Origin: a virus
Virus record (IMG/VR): IMGVR_UViG_3300027848_000035
Coordinates: 1-47,707 of that record
DNA length: 47,707 nucleotides
Strand: one strand, 5' to 3'
The position numbers and the translations under genes are program-made. Position 1 is the first letter of the stretch, and each line of letters starts with the position of its first letter. The notes beneath the pieces are model-generated. The model was not told the origin of the DNA and made no database searches. It saw only the letters and a program-made list of their open reading frames with translations. Below are positions 32,895-40,851 of the stretch, one piece after another.

Positions 32895-33395
32895 CTAACA
32901 CTCGCCTAATTCTGAAGGTCGAGTGTCTGTTAAATTGGGACATTCCTCAATGTCTATTACTGTCTGAGGTTGGCAAGCCTTCCTCCAAGTAAATTCTACG
33001 TCAAGAACGTCTGTAAATATATCTAAATTGTTATCAAAATCGTCATCTATTGTTTGCCTGAAGATTATCTTGCTATAAGAGTTATCTATATCAGAATTTG
33101 ATACATCCCAGTAAGGGACGGTTTCTGCCAAACCTTCAATGGCGTCCATGATCTGCATGTATTTTAATGGATGCGTACTATGCGATGAAATTCGCACGGT
33201 GGTCTTCTTTATGCTCATTATGGTATCAGATAGGGGAAGGCTTGGCCTAATCTCTACTGATACATACGGCGTAATCTGCCTGCCTTTTTTTAGATCCTGC
33301 CCTATGCTGACTTTATCTGTGGGTAGTAGCGAGGTCAAAGGAGCATAAGCGGATAGAGAGGAGATTATCGCAGATCGGAATAAGATATTACTCAT
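32895..33395 (-). CDS. Tail terminator-like protein
   Basis: This 166-residue protein has the size and pattern of tail terminator or DUF3168-type proteins. It has an N-terminal helix (FRSAIISSLSAYAPLTSLLP), then ITPYVSVEIRP, TTVRISSHSTHPLKYMQIMDAIEGL, and a strand containing VLDVEFTWR. Terminators cap the tail tube and join the head. It overlaps the preceding gene in an ATGA and lies just before the tube gene, the standard order. Confidence 0.65.
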   Translation of the reverse strand: MSNILFRSAIISSLSAYAPLTSLLPTDKVSIGQDLKKGRQITPYVSVEIRPSLPLSDTIMSIKKTTVRISSHSTHPLKYMQIMDAIEGLAETVPYWDVSNSDIDNSYSKIIFRQTIDDDFDNNLDIFTDVLDVEFTWRKACQPQTVIDIEECPNLTDTRPSELGEC

Positions 33396-33928
33396 AGTAT
33401 AATCACCGTTCTCATTCTTGATAACACGGCAACTGCAAATGCCTCCATTATCAGGCTCTTATTATCCTCGTACACCGGGATGATAATTGGGTATGCCTTT
33501 GTCCCGTAGGACATGATATACTTTCTAAAGGAAGTTGTCTTTTTATCTAATGTCTCTTCCTTTAGTCCTGGATATCTATGCTTCATCCACGCCCTAAGTG
33601 CAGCGAACTCTACTTTTCGTGGGGATGTTCTTTTCTTGCCGGGAAGAGGCTCAATGTTAAGACCGTGACTTATGAAATACCCAAAGGTGACCTCTCTCTT
33701 AACCTCACTCATCTCTGATCTAGTACTCGCGAGCAAATTGCCCGTGAATATATGATCCCCCCACTTTGGCCGGGTGTCATTCCCTAATACTGCTTTGATT
33801 CTATCAATAACAACGGCATCAATTGCAAATTTAAGGGCGGGGGTAAAGCTTGCCTCTATTGCCGGAAGTCGTTTAATATTAACCAACGCCTTTTCGAATC
33901 CCGAAATCTCCGCATCAATATTAAACAT
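33392..33928 (-). CDS. HK97 gp10-like tail completion protein
   Basis: This 178-residue protein resembles the HK97 gp10 family. It begins with a basic helix (GFEKALVNIKRLPAIEASF), then ALKFAIDAVVIDRIKAVL, an HIFTGNLLASTRSEM segment, and a basic loop (GKKRTSPRKVEFAALRAWM). These proteins sit at the head-tail joint. The start follows directly on the preceding gene stop, and the stop overlaps the terminator gene start. Confidence 0.65.
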   Translation of the reverse strand: MFNIDAEISGFEKALVNIKRLPAIEASFTPALKFAIDAVVIDRIKAVLGNDTRPKWGDHIFTGNLLASTRSEMSEVKREVTFGYFISHGLNIEPLPGKKRTSPRKVEFAALRAWMKHRYPGLKEETLDKKTTSFRKYIMSYGTKAYPIIIPVYEDNKSLIMEAFAVAVLSRMRTVIIL

Positions 33929-34585
33929 CTAGTACCCCTCATTTGGATAGTCTCGGTCATCCAACTCTACTTGTAAAGTAGTGTGGTGCCATCTTCCATC
34001 TACATCCAGTTGATGCTTGTATCGGATAATCTTGTAGTAAACAGGAGGGGCGGTGAATCTATAGAATTGAAAATCCCCCTCCAACTCTACGCAGGTATCT
34101 AGTGAGTTATACGTCCTTGATGACGATCCATTAGATATGGTCCAAACCCCTTCAGACACTGACACAAAATTGGCACCATTTTCCCACTTACTGCTTGTGG
34201 GATTCCAAGTGAATATCTTGTCCCCACTTATAGTACCCATCACTATTTGCGGGCCAGTATTATCCGGCACGTTTAAGGGGGTTACTACGTTAGGAGGGGT
34301 TCCCCAATGGACTACTACAAAGTCAGAGTTTAGTATCTTGTTTGGTAGTTCAGTGCCATTTAAGATTACTCGCCGCATCTTGGCGGACCCTTCACCGTAA
34401 TCCATAGGACGTGTGAAGTTCTCCGAAAAGAATCGTAGCTGAGACATTCTTCCTGGGATAGAATCGTATAGAACAATGTCATCGCAGTCAGGGAGTATCG
34501 TACCGTGTACTACTTTATTTATCCTGCGGACTATCTGGAATGAATGCTGGCTTCTCATCTGATTCGGACTTCTTGGCACTGTCAT
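33929..34585 (-). CDS. Head-tail joining protein candidate, 218 aa
   Basis: This strand-rich protein is not recognised by motif. It starts with a basic helix (SQHSFQIVRRINKVVHG) and continues with strands, including VVHWGTPPNVV and FYRFTAPPVYYKIIRYKH. It lies between connector-like and gp10-like genes and so is probably a neck or stopper protein. The start is uncertain: ATG at 34585 has an AAGGAG site nine bases upstream but overlaps the preceding gene by 71 bases; ATG at 34558 is the alternative. Confidence 0.6.
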   Translation of the reverse strand: MTVPRSPNQMRSQHSFQIVRRINKVVHGTILPDCDDIVLYDSIPGRMSQLRFFSENFTRPMDYGEGSAKMRRVILNGTELPNKILNSDFVVVHWGTPPNVVTPLNVPDNTGPQIVMGTISGDKIFTWNPTSSKWENGANFVSVSEGVWTISNGSSSRTYNSLDTCVELEGDFQFYRFTAPPVYYKIIRYKHQLDVDGRWHHTTLQVELDDRDYPNEGY

Positions 34586-34754
34586 ATTTCTTAGGCTCCT
34601 TCTTCTCAGACGTTAGTGTTAAGGCTGTGCCATCAGTGAATTCATTTGGCAGTTTGAAGTCCGCCGTGTCAATCTTGGAGCCTTCTGAGAACAAATACTT
34701 GCCGGATTTAATGAAAACGGCTTTTCCTTTAGGAACAGTAAAAATTACCGACAT
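34515..34754 (-). CDS. Small hypothetical protein, 79 aa
   Basis: This protein starts with strands (MSVIFTVPKGKAVFIKSGKYLF) and ends in a Lys/Glu/Ser-rich disordered tail. It has an AAAGGA site before the ATG and overlaps its neighbours on both sides. A head or neck accessory role is plausible only from position. Confidence 0.6.
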   Translation of the reverse strand: MSVIFTVPKGKAVFIKSGKYLFSEGSKIDTADFKLPNEFTDGTALTLTSEKKEPKKYDSAKKSESDEKPAFIPDSPQDK

Positions 34755-35404
34755 CTGTTATTTCCTTTACATGAATCATCGTAGTCGCCACTAATCGCGA
34801 TGATTCCTAACTGGTGAAATGGGTTGATATACGCTTCTAGTTTCACATCCAGTTCACTAAACCCTGTAGAGATTCTTAACTGGGATAATGTGTAATCTTG
34901 TTGCCATGATTTGCTAGTGTCTTCGAAGTCTTCACGAGTCACTCTAGCCTTTAGTAACCCCATTGATCCTGGCTTGATGTACTCATGGGCTAATGTGTAT
35001 ACCACATCTATTACGCCCGCTGGCATTGTCTCTCCAAACGTCCCGCAGATCCGAATCTCTCTGCAAGGAAAAGAATCATTGCAATACTTGATCTTTCTAG
35101 GACTGGACTCAAAGTGATCAAGATCTATTGTTTCCCACTCATCACATTGGTAGGAGCATTTTTTTATCTCCACCGATGCCAATGTTTGCAGTGCTTGGGA
35201 AGTGAGAGTGTGAAGGAAGATCTCACTATTGTTCTTGCCTACGGTTGTGAGGCACATTTCAGTAGGGCAGTAATTCATCCCGGTCATTCTGGATACAAGC
35301 TCTAAGGCAATATCCAACTTAGTCTGAATGAATGCCTCACTACAACATAGAGTGTCTGTAGTGCATGAAAAATATGAGGTTAGGTTAGATGCTAGTAAGC
35401 ACAT
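34745..35404 (-). CDS. Head-tail connector candidate, Cys-rich, 219 aa
   Basis: This protein lies between the accessory block and the neck genes, where head-tail adaptors are found. The helical N-terminus (TKLDIALELVSRMTGMNYCP) and later helix (GVIDVVYTLAHEYIKPG) resemble adaptor proteins such as HK97 gp6. It contains 13 Cys, many in pairs (TLCC, CPTEMC, CSYQC, CNDSFPC), which is unusual in this role and may indicate metal binding or disulfides. It overlaps the 83-aa gene by 20 bases. Confidence 0.55.
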   Translation of the reverse strand: MCLLASNLTSYFSCTTDTLCCSEAFIQTKLDIALELVSRMTGMNYCPTEMCLTTVGKNNSEIFLHTLTSQALQTLASVEIKKCSYQCDEWETIDLDHFESSPRKIKYCNDSFPCREIRICGTFGETMPAGVIDVVYTLAHEYIKPGSMGLLKARVTREDFEDTSKSWQQDYTLSQLRISTGFSELDVKLEAYINPFHQLGIIAISGDYDDSCKGNNRCR

Positions 35405-35636
35405 CGGTTCTTAACTTTCTTCTAAAATAGAATCTACGCCGTTTTTGGTCAGATTGATCCTGCTCATATTCCTCATCTTGGGGATCAGTCTTGAAGAACC
35501 ATTTTCTATCCTCCTGGCGACGTTCTCTTTGCTTTTCAAACCAGTCTATAATGGGAGTATTCCGGTACTTGCAAGATTGGATTAATCCAATCAAGCAGAG
35601 TAACAGAATAATTCCAAGAATTAGATAGGACTTCAT
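35385..35636 (-). CDS. Small membrane protein with a charged tail, 83 aa
   Basis: A hydrophobic helix (YLILGIILLLCLIGLIQSC) at the N-terminus is followed by a strongly charged, Arg/Glu/Asp-rich cytoplasmic-like or periplasmic tail. The Cys after residue 20 could be a weak lipobox. The size and single helix resemble spanin-like or other lysis accessory proteins, but nothing confirms that. It follows the secreted Cys-Gly-Pro-Asn-Gly-Cys protein gene with a one-base overlap. Confidence 0.6.
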   Translation of the reverse strand: MKSYLILGIILLLCLIGLIQSCKYRNTPIIDWFEKQRERRQEDRKWFFKTDPQDEEYEQDQSDQKRRRFYFRRKLRTDVLTSI

Positions 35637-36064
35637 TAGTAGCAGCCGTTAGGGCCACAAACTTGCGAACGGGGAGCAAAGAACCTTGGGCGATTCATCA
35701 CTCGGCGAACCGGCTGTGCCGCTCGTTGAGGTTGATATTGAACGGCAGGCTGTGGTTGGTATTGAACGGCAGGCTGGGATTGCGGCTGAAAGTAAGTCGT
35801 GGGGCGGTCAACCGGATTTCCATTGATATGAGTTACTCTCTCGCTAACTACTCCTTCTAACGCATATTGTGATGTATCAGCTACTGCCGCCGACTTTACC
35901 GATGCCTCGTGCTTTGCCTCAAGGGCACTGATACGAGTTTCGTGGTCATCCAATTGCAAAGACATGGCGTCCGCCAAAGTCATTACCAAAGGTTTGCCGT
36001 CTTGAACGGGGATAGCTCCAACGCCACACATTGCTACTAACGATAGGATTACATTCTTGATCAT
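35636..36064 (-). CDS. Exported protein with Gln/Pro repeats and CGPNGCY end
   Basis: This 142-residue protein has a short signal peptide-like start (MIKNVILSLVAMCGVGAIPV), a helical segment (LQLDDHETRISALEAKHEAS) likely to form a coiled coil, a repeat of P-A-V-Q-Y-Q-P-Q, and a basic Arg-rich end closing in CGPNGCY. The C-terminal Cys pair resembles endings I associate with planctomycete surface proteins. It is probably secreted or in the periplasm. It lies downstream of the peptidase gene, within a run of membrane or exported proteins. Confidence 0.65.
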   Translation of the reverse strand: MIKNVILSLVAMCGVGAIPVQDGKPLVMTLADAMSLQLDDHETRISALEAKHEASVKSAAVADTSQYALEGVVSERVTHINGNPVDRPTTYFQPQSQPAVQYQPQPAVQYQPQRAAQPVRRVMNRPRFFAPRSQVCGPNGCY

Positions 36065-36073
36065 GGTATTACC

Positions 36074-36961
36074 TTATAAGTTTGAGTTTTCGGGATCTTC
36101 TACAGACCCAGTGATTACATAGAAGTCGTGGAACTTGCGGCATTGAAAGGCGGATTGCATGGTCATTAGACCGTAACCTGCTTCGCCCCAACTTGGGCCT
36201 TTTGGTCCATACAGGGCGTCTTGAGTCGGACCCCATGAATTTTTAAGGTCAGGGTGAATGATGTCATTGCCTCCAACCCATTTACCTGAGTGGAACAAGG
36301 TAGCGTGATTTCCTGGTCCTCGACCTTGATCTACGTACCCATTAGAAAGCCGCATACTAGCATTAGACACATGCCAAGCCATGACAATAGGATAATTGCG
36401 AGCAATACAAGTAGCAATAGTTCTTCGGAACCCTTCATAATCATCCGGGACTTTGTAAGGTTCCCATGCCTTGAATCTAGAAGCTGCTTTGTCTGCCTCT
36501 TGACGGACTGCCGAATTTACTTGGCTTTTATTATAAACCAAGTGGCCAATCTGACCCGAAGGTAGAACTCTGGGGGCACATCCTACATCCTTAATAAATT
36601 CCATGCCTTTGTGTAGCAAAGATCCAATATCTCGCCCATCATTGATATGGTAGTAGATGTGGTTGTCTGCTAAGGCTACATGCTTTTGGCCAGTTTGCTC
36701 TCGGATTTGGTGTAATCCTCCTGCCGCAGCACTCGCATTACATTTTCCGATGGATGATTGGTTAATCAGGTACTTACCGTGTTTGATACGGTCTTTTTTA
36801 TAATCCTTGGCTTTCATCAACTTTTCGACGTCTTTGTCGTCAAGCAATCTAGCCTCTGGAAATTCAGCAAATAGATAAGGAATTTCACCATCTGGTACAA
36901 TGTTACCAGTTGCTACCATCGTTCCGTCAGGTAACTGGAATTGTTCTAATTCTTCTGCCAT
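36074..36961 (-). CDS. Papain-family (C1) cysteine peptidase
   Basis: This 295-residue protein has all four papain-type active-site residues in order: Gln68, Cys74 (INQSSIGKCNASAAAGG), His219 (GPGNHATLFHSGKW) and Asn241 (LKNSWGP). The Gln-to-Cys spacing of six equals papain. A long insert lies between Cys and His. There is no obvious signal peptide, although the neighbours are membrane or exported proteins. Such peptidases are rare in phages. It might cut an envelope or S-layer protein during entry or lysis, or mature a virion protein. It overlaps the thioredoxin-fold gene by 16 bases. Confidence 0.85.
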   Translation of the reverse strand: MAEELEQFQLPDGTMVATGNIVPDGEIPYLFAEFPEARLLDDKDVEKLMKAKDYKKDRIKHGKYLINQSSIGKCNASAAAGGLHQIREQTGQKHVALADNHIYYHINDGRDIGSLLHKGMEFIKDVGCAPRVLPSGQIGHLVYNKSQVNSAVRQEADKAASRFKAWEPYKVPDDYEGFRRTIATCIARNYPIVMAWHVSNASMRLSNGYVDQGRGPGNHATLFHSGKWVGGNDIIHPDLKNSWGPTQDALYGPKGPSWGEAGYGLMTMQSAFQCRKFHDFYVITGSVEDPENSNL

Positions 36962-37476
36962 TTAATGAACTCCTCTAATGCTTCAATTGAGCCTGGGAAT
37001 TCCCCAGACTTGAGAATCTTCCCGCCTTTTTCAATATACACGGCTGGGGAAGGTCTGGCTTGTAAGTAGAACTGGGAGGCGGGCTGATCATCATCCCATT
37101 TCCTAAACCCTGCAAACTTATACTTGGATAAGATTGGGGCAGGGTTGCCATTCTCATCATCTTGTAGTTCGTTGACAATCAACTGCTGGTCAACTGAGGT
37201 CTCAGAGTCAAGGACAATAACTAGGTTAGCTCCTTCATAGGATACTTGTTCTTTACCTTCGTCCTTGTCCTTCTCCTTCTCCTTCTCCTTGTCGTCGGGG
37301 ATTACCTGCCCTTGGTCGTCATTCTTATCAAATGGCCACCTCTGGTTGTCGAATTGTACAAACAATAATACTCCGACTACTAAGGCAATACCTAAGTACA
37401 AAGCAGTGTTGTTACTCTTAGGCGGAGGGGTCTTACCTAAAATTGAGTTTAAGTATTCTGATTGATATTGAGGCAT
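36946..37476 (-). CDS. Membrane-anchored thioredoxin-fold protein lacking CXXC
   Basis: This 176-residue protein has one membrane helix (ALYLGIALVVGVLLFVQF) near residue 30, then a Lys/Glu/Asp-rich linker made of simple repeats, then about 95 residues with thioredoxin-fold features: ANLVIVLDSE, a SPAVYIEKGGKILKSGEFP strand pair matching the cis-Pro and following strands of thioredoxin, and a final helix. The active-site CXXC is absent, so it should not be a redox enzyme. The ATG at 37476 is in a TAATG overlap with a GAGGAAG ribosome binding site. It is coupled to the membrane protein upstream and the peptidase downstream. Confidence 0.7.
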   Translation of the reverse strand: MPQYQSEYLNSILGKTPPPKSNNTALYLGIALVVGVLLFVQFDNQRWPFDKNDDQGQVIPDDKEKEKEKDKDEGKEQVSYEGANLVIVLDSETSVDQQLIVNELQDDENGNPAPILSKYKFAGFRKWDDDQPASQFYLQARPSPAVYIEKGGKILKSGEFPGSIEALEEFIKWQKN

Positions 37477-37934
37477 TATACTTCCTCGCAAAGTTCAGAC
37501 TTATTGATCTTCTGCCACACTTTGGTGTAGGTCTCACTATCGCCCTCCATTAAAGCAAGGGTCGCTGCTGCCCGTAGACCTTCCATCACTTGTGGAGGAA
37601 TCTCTTCCTTGGTCAATTCGTCCAGCAATCTCTTGGCCGAGATTGGCTCTTGAATTGATTGCACTTTCATACCATCCACCCAATCTGCCGCCCCATCCCA
37701 AATCTTTGCACTGTACGACCAAACAACAGCACCAATCGAAATCACGAAGTTCAGTACCATTACAATAACGTCTGCCGCACCTACGCTCAGCCTGCCATCC
37801 TCTACTTGAGGGGCAAATAATACAGACAATGGATTCCAGTTAAATAGAAAGGTCCAAGCTAGGTAGAAGGTGATTGCACCTAGCATCAACTTCAACCATC
37901 GGTAATCTTTCTGTAACTCTAGCTTATCAAACAT
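37476..37934 (-). CDS. Two-helix membrane protein, possible holin
   Basis: This 152-residue protein has two predicted membrane helices (LMLGAITFYLAWTFLFNW and VIVMVLNFVISIGAVVWSY) separated by a short loop, then a helical soluble tail rich in Glu and Ala. Two helices, small size and position next to a protease and exported proteins would fit a holin, but the tail is long and no holin family is recognised. It overlaps the GT9-like gene by 16 bases. Confidence 0.55.
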   Translation of the reverse strand: MFDKLELQKDYRWLKLMLGAITFYLAWTFLFNWNPLSVLFAPQVEDGRLSVGAADVIVMVLNFVISIGAVVWSYSAKIWDGAADWVDGMKVQSIQEPISAKRLLDELTKEEIPPQVMEGLRAAATLALMEGDSETYTKVWQKINKSELCEEV

Positions 37935-38995
37935 GTTTTCTCTTTTCCTGCCTTTTGGGTAATGTCTCTAATAACCCTCGGCAGATTCAAATAATGTGAT
38001 GCAAATGTAAGTGTAACATCGCCTGATTGCATTTTTACAAGTATGTCTTCAATCAGCGTCAAGTGGACATCCTCATCGGACTCTACTATCTTGAAGTTAG
38101 TCAAATAAGGTTTAATCGCTTGGCCTGGGTCATTAGATATTTTGACTTTTAATTTAGTCGAAGTATCCGCCTTTTGGTACTGAGTAACTGGAATTATTCC
38201 GATCTCCTTGCATATCTGTTCGCAAGTTATGGAATTCGCCAATTCCTCAGTCACTGGGCAATAAGGGGCCAAAGAGTGGGAAGGGGATAGGTCTTTTGAG
38301 AAGTTTTCTATTGCTTTTAAGGTGGCATAGTTTTTGCATACATTATACCCGGTATTGGTAAGAATTACAATACCTTTGATGCCTAAGATGCCTGCAATGT
38401 GGGAAAACCCTGATGATATTCCGATAAACATGCCTGATCTGGCAAGTAACTGGGATTGTCCTAGCAATGACTCCTCTGAATCGGATGCCTTGCGGATATT
38501 ATTCTCCTCATCCGTAAAGCCATAATCCCCCCTGGTTCCAAGGAATAATACCTCATATCCAGATTCACTGAGGCTGTAGGCAAGGTTATCCCATATTTGA
38601 TTAGGGATGCCCCTGTTGATGTTAGATGCAGTGGTGTGTAAGCATACTAAGTTATCTTGCCTTTTGCCTTTTTCCAGCATCAATTTAGGAAATTCTGCCT
38701 TCCTCTGATTTAACCTTTTTGCGGCAAGTTGGTAATAATCTTCTGCCCTTAAATGCGTGTAAGTGTTTAAGAAGAGGTCTCCATATACCACTTGGTCGTA
38801 TTGACTTAGTATCTGGTCCGGGTCTTTCTTGTGCTCTGGGCTAAACGCATCGTAGCATTTACCAACATTGGATAACTTACTGACTATTGGGATATGGTGG
38901 TTCCTTACAGCAACGTCCACCATATCCTTACATGCCCCGATTAGTATCAGGCACTCACTAATCCCTCCTACGCAAATTATGATCTTCTTATTCAA
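37919..38995 (-). CDS. GT9/heptosyltransferase-like glycosyltransferase
   Basis: This 358-residue protein has the GT-B donor-domain pattern of heptosyltransferases: NLVCLHTTASNINRGIPNQIW, YEVLFLGTRGDYGF, and the motif GMFIGISSGFSHIAGILGIKGIVI, corresponding to G-x-D-S-G-x-x-H-(L/I)-A in family 9. The N-terminal domain is degenerate. About 80 residues after the donor domain are unassigned. It could modify host surface sugars or a phage structural protein. It stands between a head protein and the membrane block. Confidence 0.65.
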   Translation of the reverse strand: MNKKIIICVGGISECLILIGACKDMVDVAVRNHHIPIVSKLSNVGKCYDAFSPEHKKDPDQILSQYDQVVYGDLFLNTYTHLRAEDYYQLAAKRLNQRKAEFPKLMLEKGKRQDNLVCLHTTASNINRGIPNQIWDNLAYSLSESGYEVLFLGTRGDYGFTDEENNIRKASDSEESLLGQSQLLARSGMFIGISSGFSHIAGILGIKGIVILTNTGYNVCKNYATLKAIENFSKDLSPSHSLAPYCPVTEELANSITCEQICKEIGIIPVTQYQKADTSTKLKVKISNDPGQAIKPYLTNFKIVESDEDVHLTLIEDILVKMQSGDVTLTFASHYLNLPRVIRDITQKAGKEKTCLIS

Positions 38996-39005
38996 GGTAA
39001 TCTTT

Positions 39006-39611
39006 CTATGACTTCACAGATGCGGTAATGGTTGCTGCCGCGACTGTGGCTGAACTTGTAACAAGGATCACGTCATCCAACGGGAATAAAGTAAGGATCT
39101 CGGTGTCATCGAACGAGTTCCATCCAGTGGCCACTACCTTAGTCATTACGGTCACCGGGGATCCACCGGTTACTTGGGTTTGAAACGTAATGGTATCGCC
39201 GTTGAACTCTGCCGGTATGTCCATTCCAATTGCAGCGTACCTGCCGTAACTCTGGGTGTTTGAGGTAGTCGCCCCTAGTGTAAAACTCCACACAATCTCA
39301 GCGGGGAGTCTAGCGGAAGTCGTTGATGATTCTGGGGTAGGCGTGTCCCCTGACTCTAGTACGCCTTTACACGAGGAAATGTATCCTCTTACCATAGCGT
39401 AAGTAAGAGGTCCGTCAGTTCCGGTTAATTCATCGTCATCATGTAGGGCGACTGATCCTGATCTAGTAGATTGTACTATCCACTTGCCTTCCGCGACTTT
39501 TCTTACCTCTGCCTGGGTCAAGTCGATATCAGTAGTGTACCCACTGTTTGGGGCGGTGAAGATAAGATTACATCCTACCTTGTCATACCTAGTGTATCCG
39601 CAACATGCCAT
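39006..39611 (-). CDS. Head-associated structural protein, 201 aa
   Basis: This is a Ser/Thr/Val-rich, strand-dominated protein directly downstream of the capsid gene. It starts MACCGYTRYDKVGCNLIF with three early Cys and contains a Pro/Ser/Thr linker (TPTPESSTTSARLP). The C-terminal half (FTLGATTSNTQSYGRYAAIG to the end) looks like an immunoglobulin-like or jelly-roll domain. A head decoration or cement protein is likely from position, unproven by motif. Confidence 0.55.
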   Translation of the reverse strand: MACCGYTRYDKVGCNLIFTAPNSGYTTDIDLTQAEVRKVAEGKWIVQSTRSGSVALHDDDELTGTDGPLTYAMVRGYISSCKGVLESGDTPTPESSTTSARLPAEIVWSFTLGATTSNTQSYGRYAAIGMDIPAEFNGDTITFQTQVTGGSPVTVMTKVVATGWNSFDDTEILTLFPLDDVILVTSSATVAAATITASVKS

Positions 39612-39742
39612 TTAAGTTACTTTCTTGATGGATTGATCACCATTCGCCTTCTCTATGAAGGCATACCACGAAATACCTGCTATGGGTTATATCTTATCTT
39701 TTGACAACTTGCTCATCAGGCAGAGTTCGTTAATTCTCTACG

Positions 39743-39769
39743 ACAAAGGTGATAAAGCACCACCTTTGT
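39743..39769 (-). terminator. Hairpin downstream of the major capsid gene
   Basis: A perfect 9-bp stem (ACAAAGGTG with CACCTTTGT, nine-base loop) lies 21 bases after the capsid stop. No strong T tract follows, so it is more likely a transcription attenuator or mRNA-stabilising 3' structure than a full terminator. The 178-base gap holds no other feature I could support. Confidence 0.5.
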
Positions 39770-39789
39770 TTCGCTTTGTCAAGCAAAAA

Positions 39790-40842
39790 CTATGCAGGGT
39801 TGGCAGGGTTGTGATTGGCGTCTTGAGTACCAGCCGAGCAGAGACCCGTAGCTGGCGTTCCGCAAAGACGTAGGTTCTTGACCAAAACAACCATATCAGG
39901 GTTTTCGACCATGAAGTCGGCATTCCAATACATGGTGTATTCCCAGCTATCGCAACGAGGCTTACGTTCACGCTCGATACTCAAGTCGTATCCGGTAACG
40001 TAGATTAGGTTTTCCAAAGGAGTGTACAACATGTACGTTCCATCAGTTTCCCCGGCACCGTTATCCAAGTTTTCAGGCCAGTTGTTGACCTTAAATACCG
40101 ATTCGCCCAGAGGGTTCAAACCAGACGTTCCACCTAGAATTACTTGGTCGCCCAAGCCGGTGTTACGAGTGATTAGGCTCTGTGCCCATTTGTTGTACAT
40201 ACGAGGACCAAGAATCCAACGGTATGAATCCATCTCACTCATGTATTCTACAGGAATACGATTCTGGATTTCGAAGAACAAGTCCGTCGAAATTCCGGCA
40301 CCAGCCGCGTCGATAACTTGAGAGGCAGGAACTGAGTCCTTCAACAATCGGATAAATCCGTCGTTGATGCCAATCAAGTTGTTAAGGGCCGATTGATTGT
40401 CCCCGGTAGGAACCGAAGTGTCGCTCATCACAGCCGCTCGTTCCATATCGACGGCAATTCGCTTACGGAACATGCCCAACAACGTATCTAGCAACTGAGT
40501 GCCTTCAACATTGTATCGCAACATGTCAGACGTAATACTGAACGCACTACGGTACTTTTCCAAGTCGTAGGTGATCATCGAATCTTCTGGGCGACGTTCT
40601 ACTGGGCAGCTAGTGGTGTTAGCACCTTCAGATACAACTCCCCCCAAGTCCAGACGATGGAACTTGCCCTTACGGTCGGTTACCCGCATTTGGCGGATAT
40701 TTTGCAAGAAGTTCGAGGAATCCCGAACTAGGTCGAAGAATCGGTCAGCTTGGACGCGATCCATCATTGCATTTGGGTTGGTTGCTTCACTAATCGGCGA
40801 AGCACATCCCTTTAGCAAATCTTCAAATTTCAAAGTGGCCAT
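39790..40842 (-). CDS. Major capsid protein, HK97 fold
   Basis: This 350-residue protein is the likely major capsid subunit. It follows the portal and protease genes and precedes a head protein. Features include an N-terminal helical region (MMDRVQADRFFDLVRDSSNF), an E-loop-like segment (MRVTDRKGKFHRLDLGGVVSEG), SAFSITSDMLRYNVEG, RKRIAVDMERAAVMSD, a long central helical and strand region, and the late ENLIYVTGYDLSIERERKP, all typical of HK97/P2-like capsid proteins. It has a strong ribosome binding site (AAGGA). Confidence 0.85.
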   Translation of the reverse strand: MATLKFEDLLKGCASPISEATNPNAMMDRVQADRFFDLVRDSSNFLQNIRQMRVTDRKGKFHRLDLGGVVSEGANTTSCPVERRPEDSMITYDLEKYRSAFSITSDMLRYNVEGTQLLDTLLGMFRKRIAVDMERAAVMSDTSVPTGDNQSALNNLIGINDGFIRLLKDSVPASQVIDAAGAGISTDLFFEIQNRIPVEYMSEMDSYRWILGPRMYNKWAQSLITRNTGLGDQVILGGTSGLNPLGESVFKVNNWPENLDNGAGETDGTYMLYTPLENLIYVTGYDLSIERERKPRCDSWEYTMYWNADFMVENPDMVVLVKNLRLCGTPATGLCSAGTQDANHNPANPA

Positions 40843-40851
40843 TTTCGTTCC

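Noticed and set aside
36946-37476. Thioredoxin or DsbD-like redox enzyme
   Set aside because: The fold-like strands are present but there is no CXXC or other redox-active Cys pair.
39612-39789. Promoter in the gap after the capsid gene
   Set aside because: A TTGACA-like box exists but no -10 element lies at acceptable spacing.
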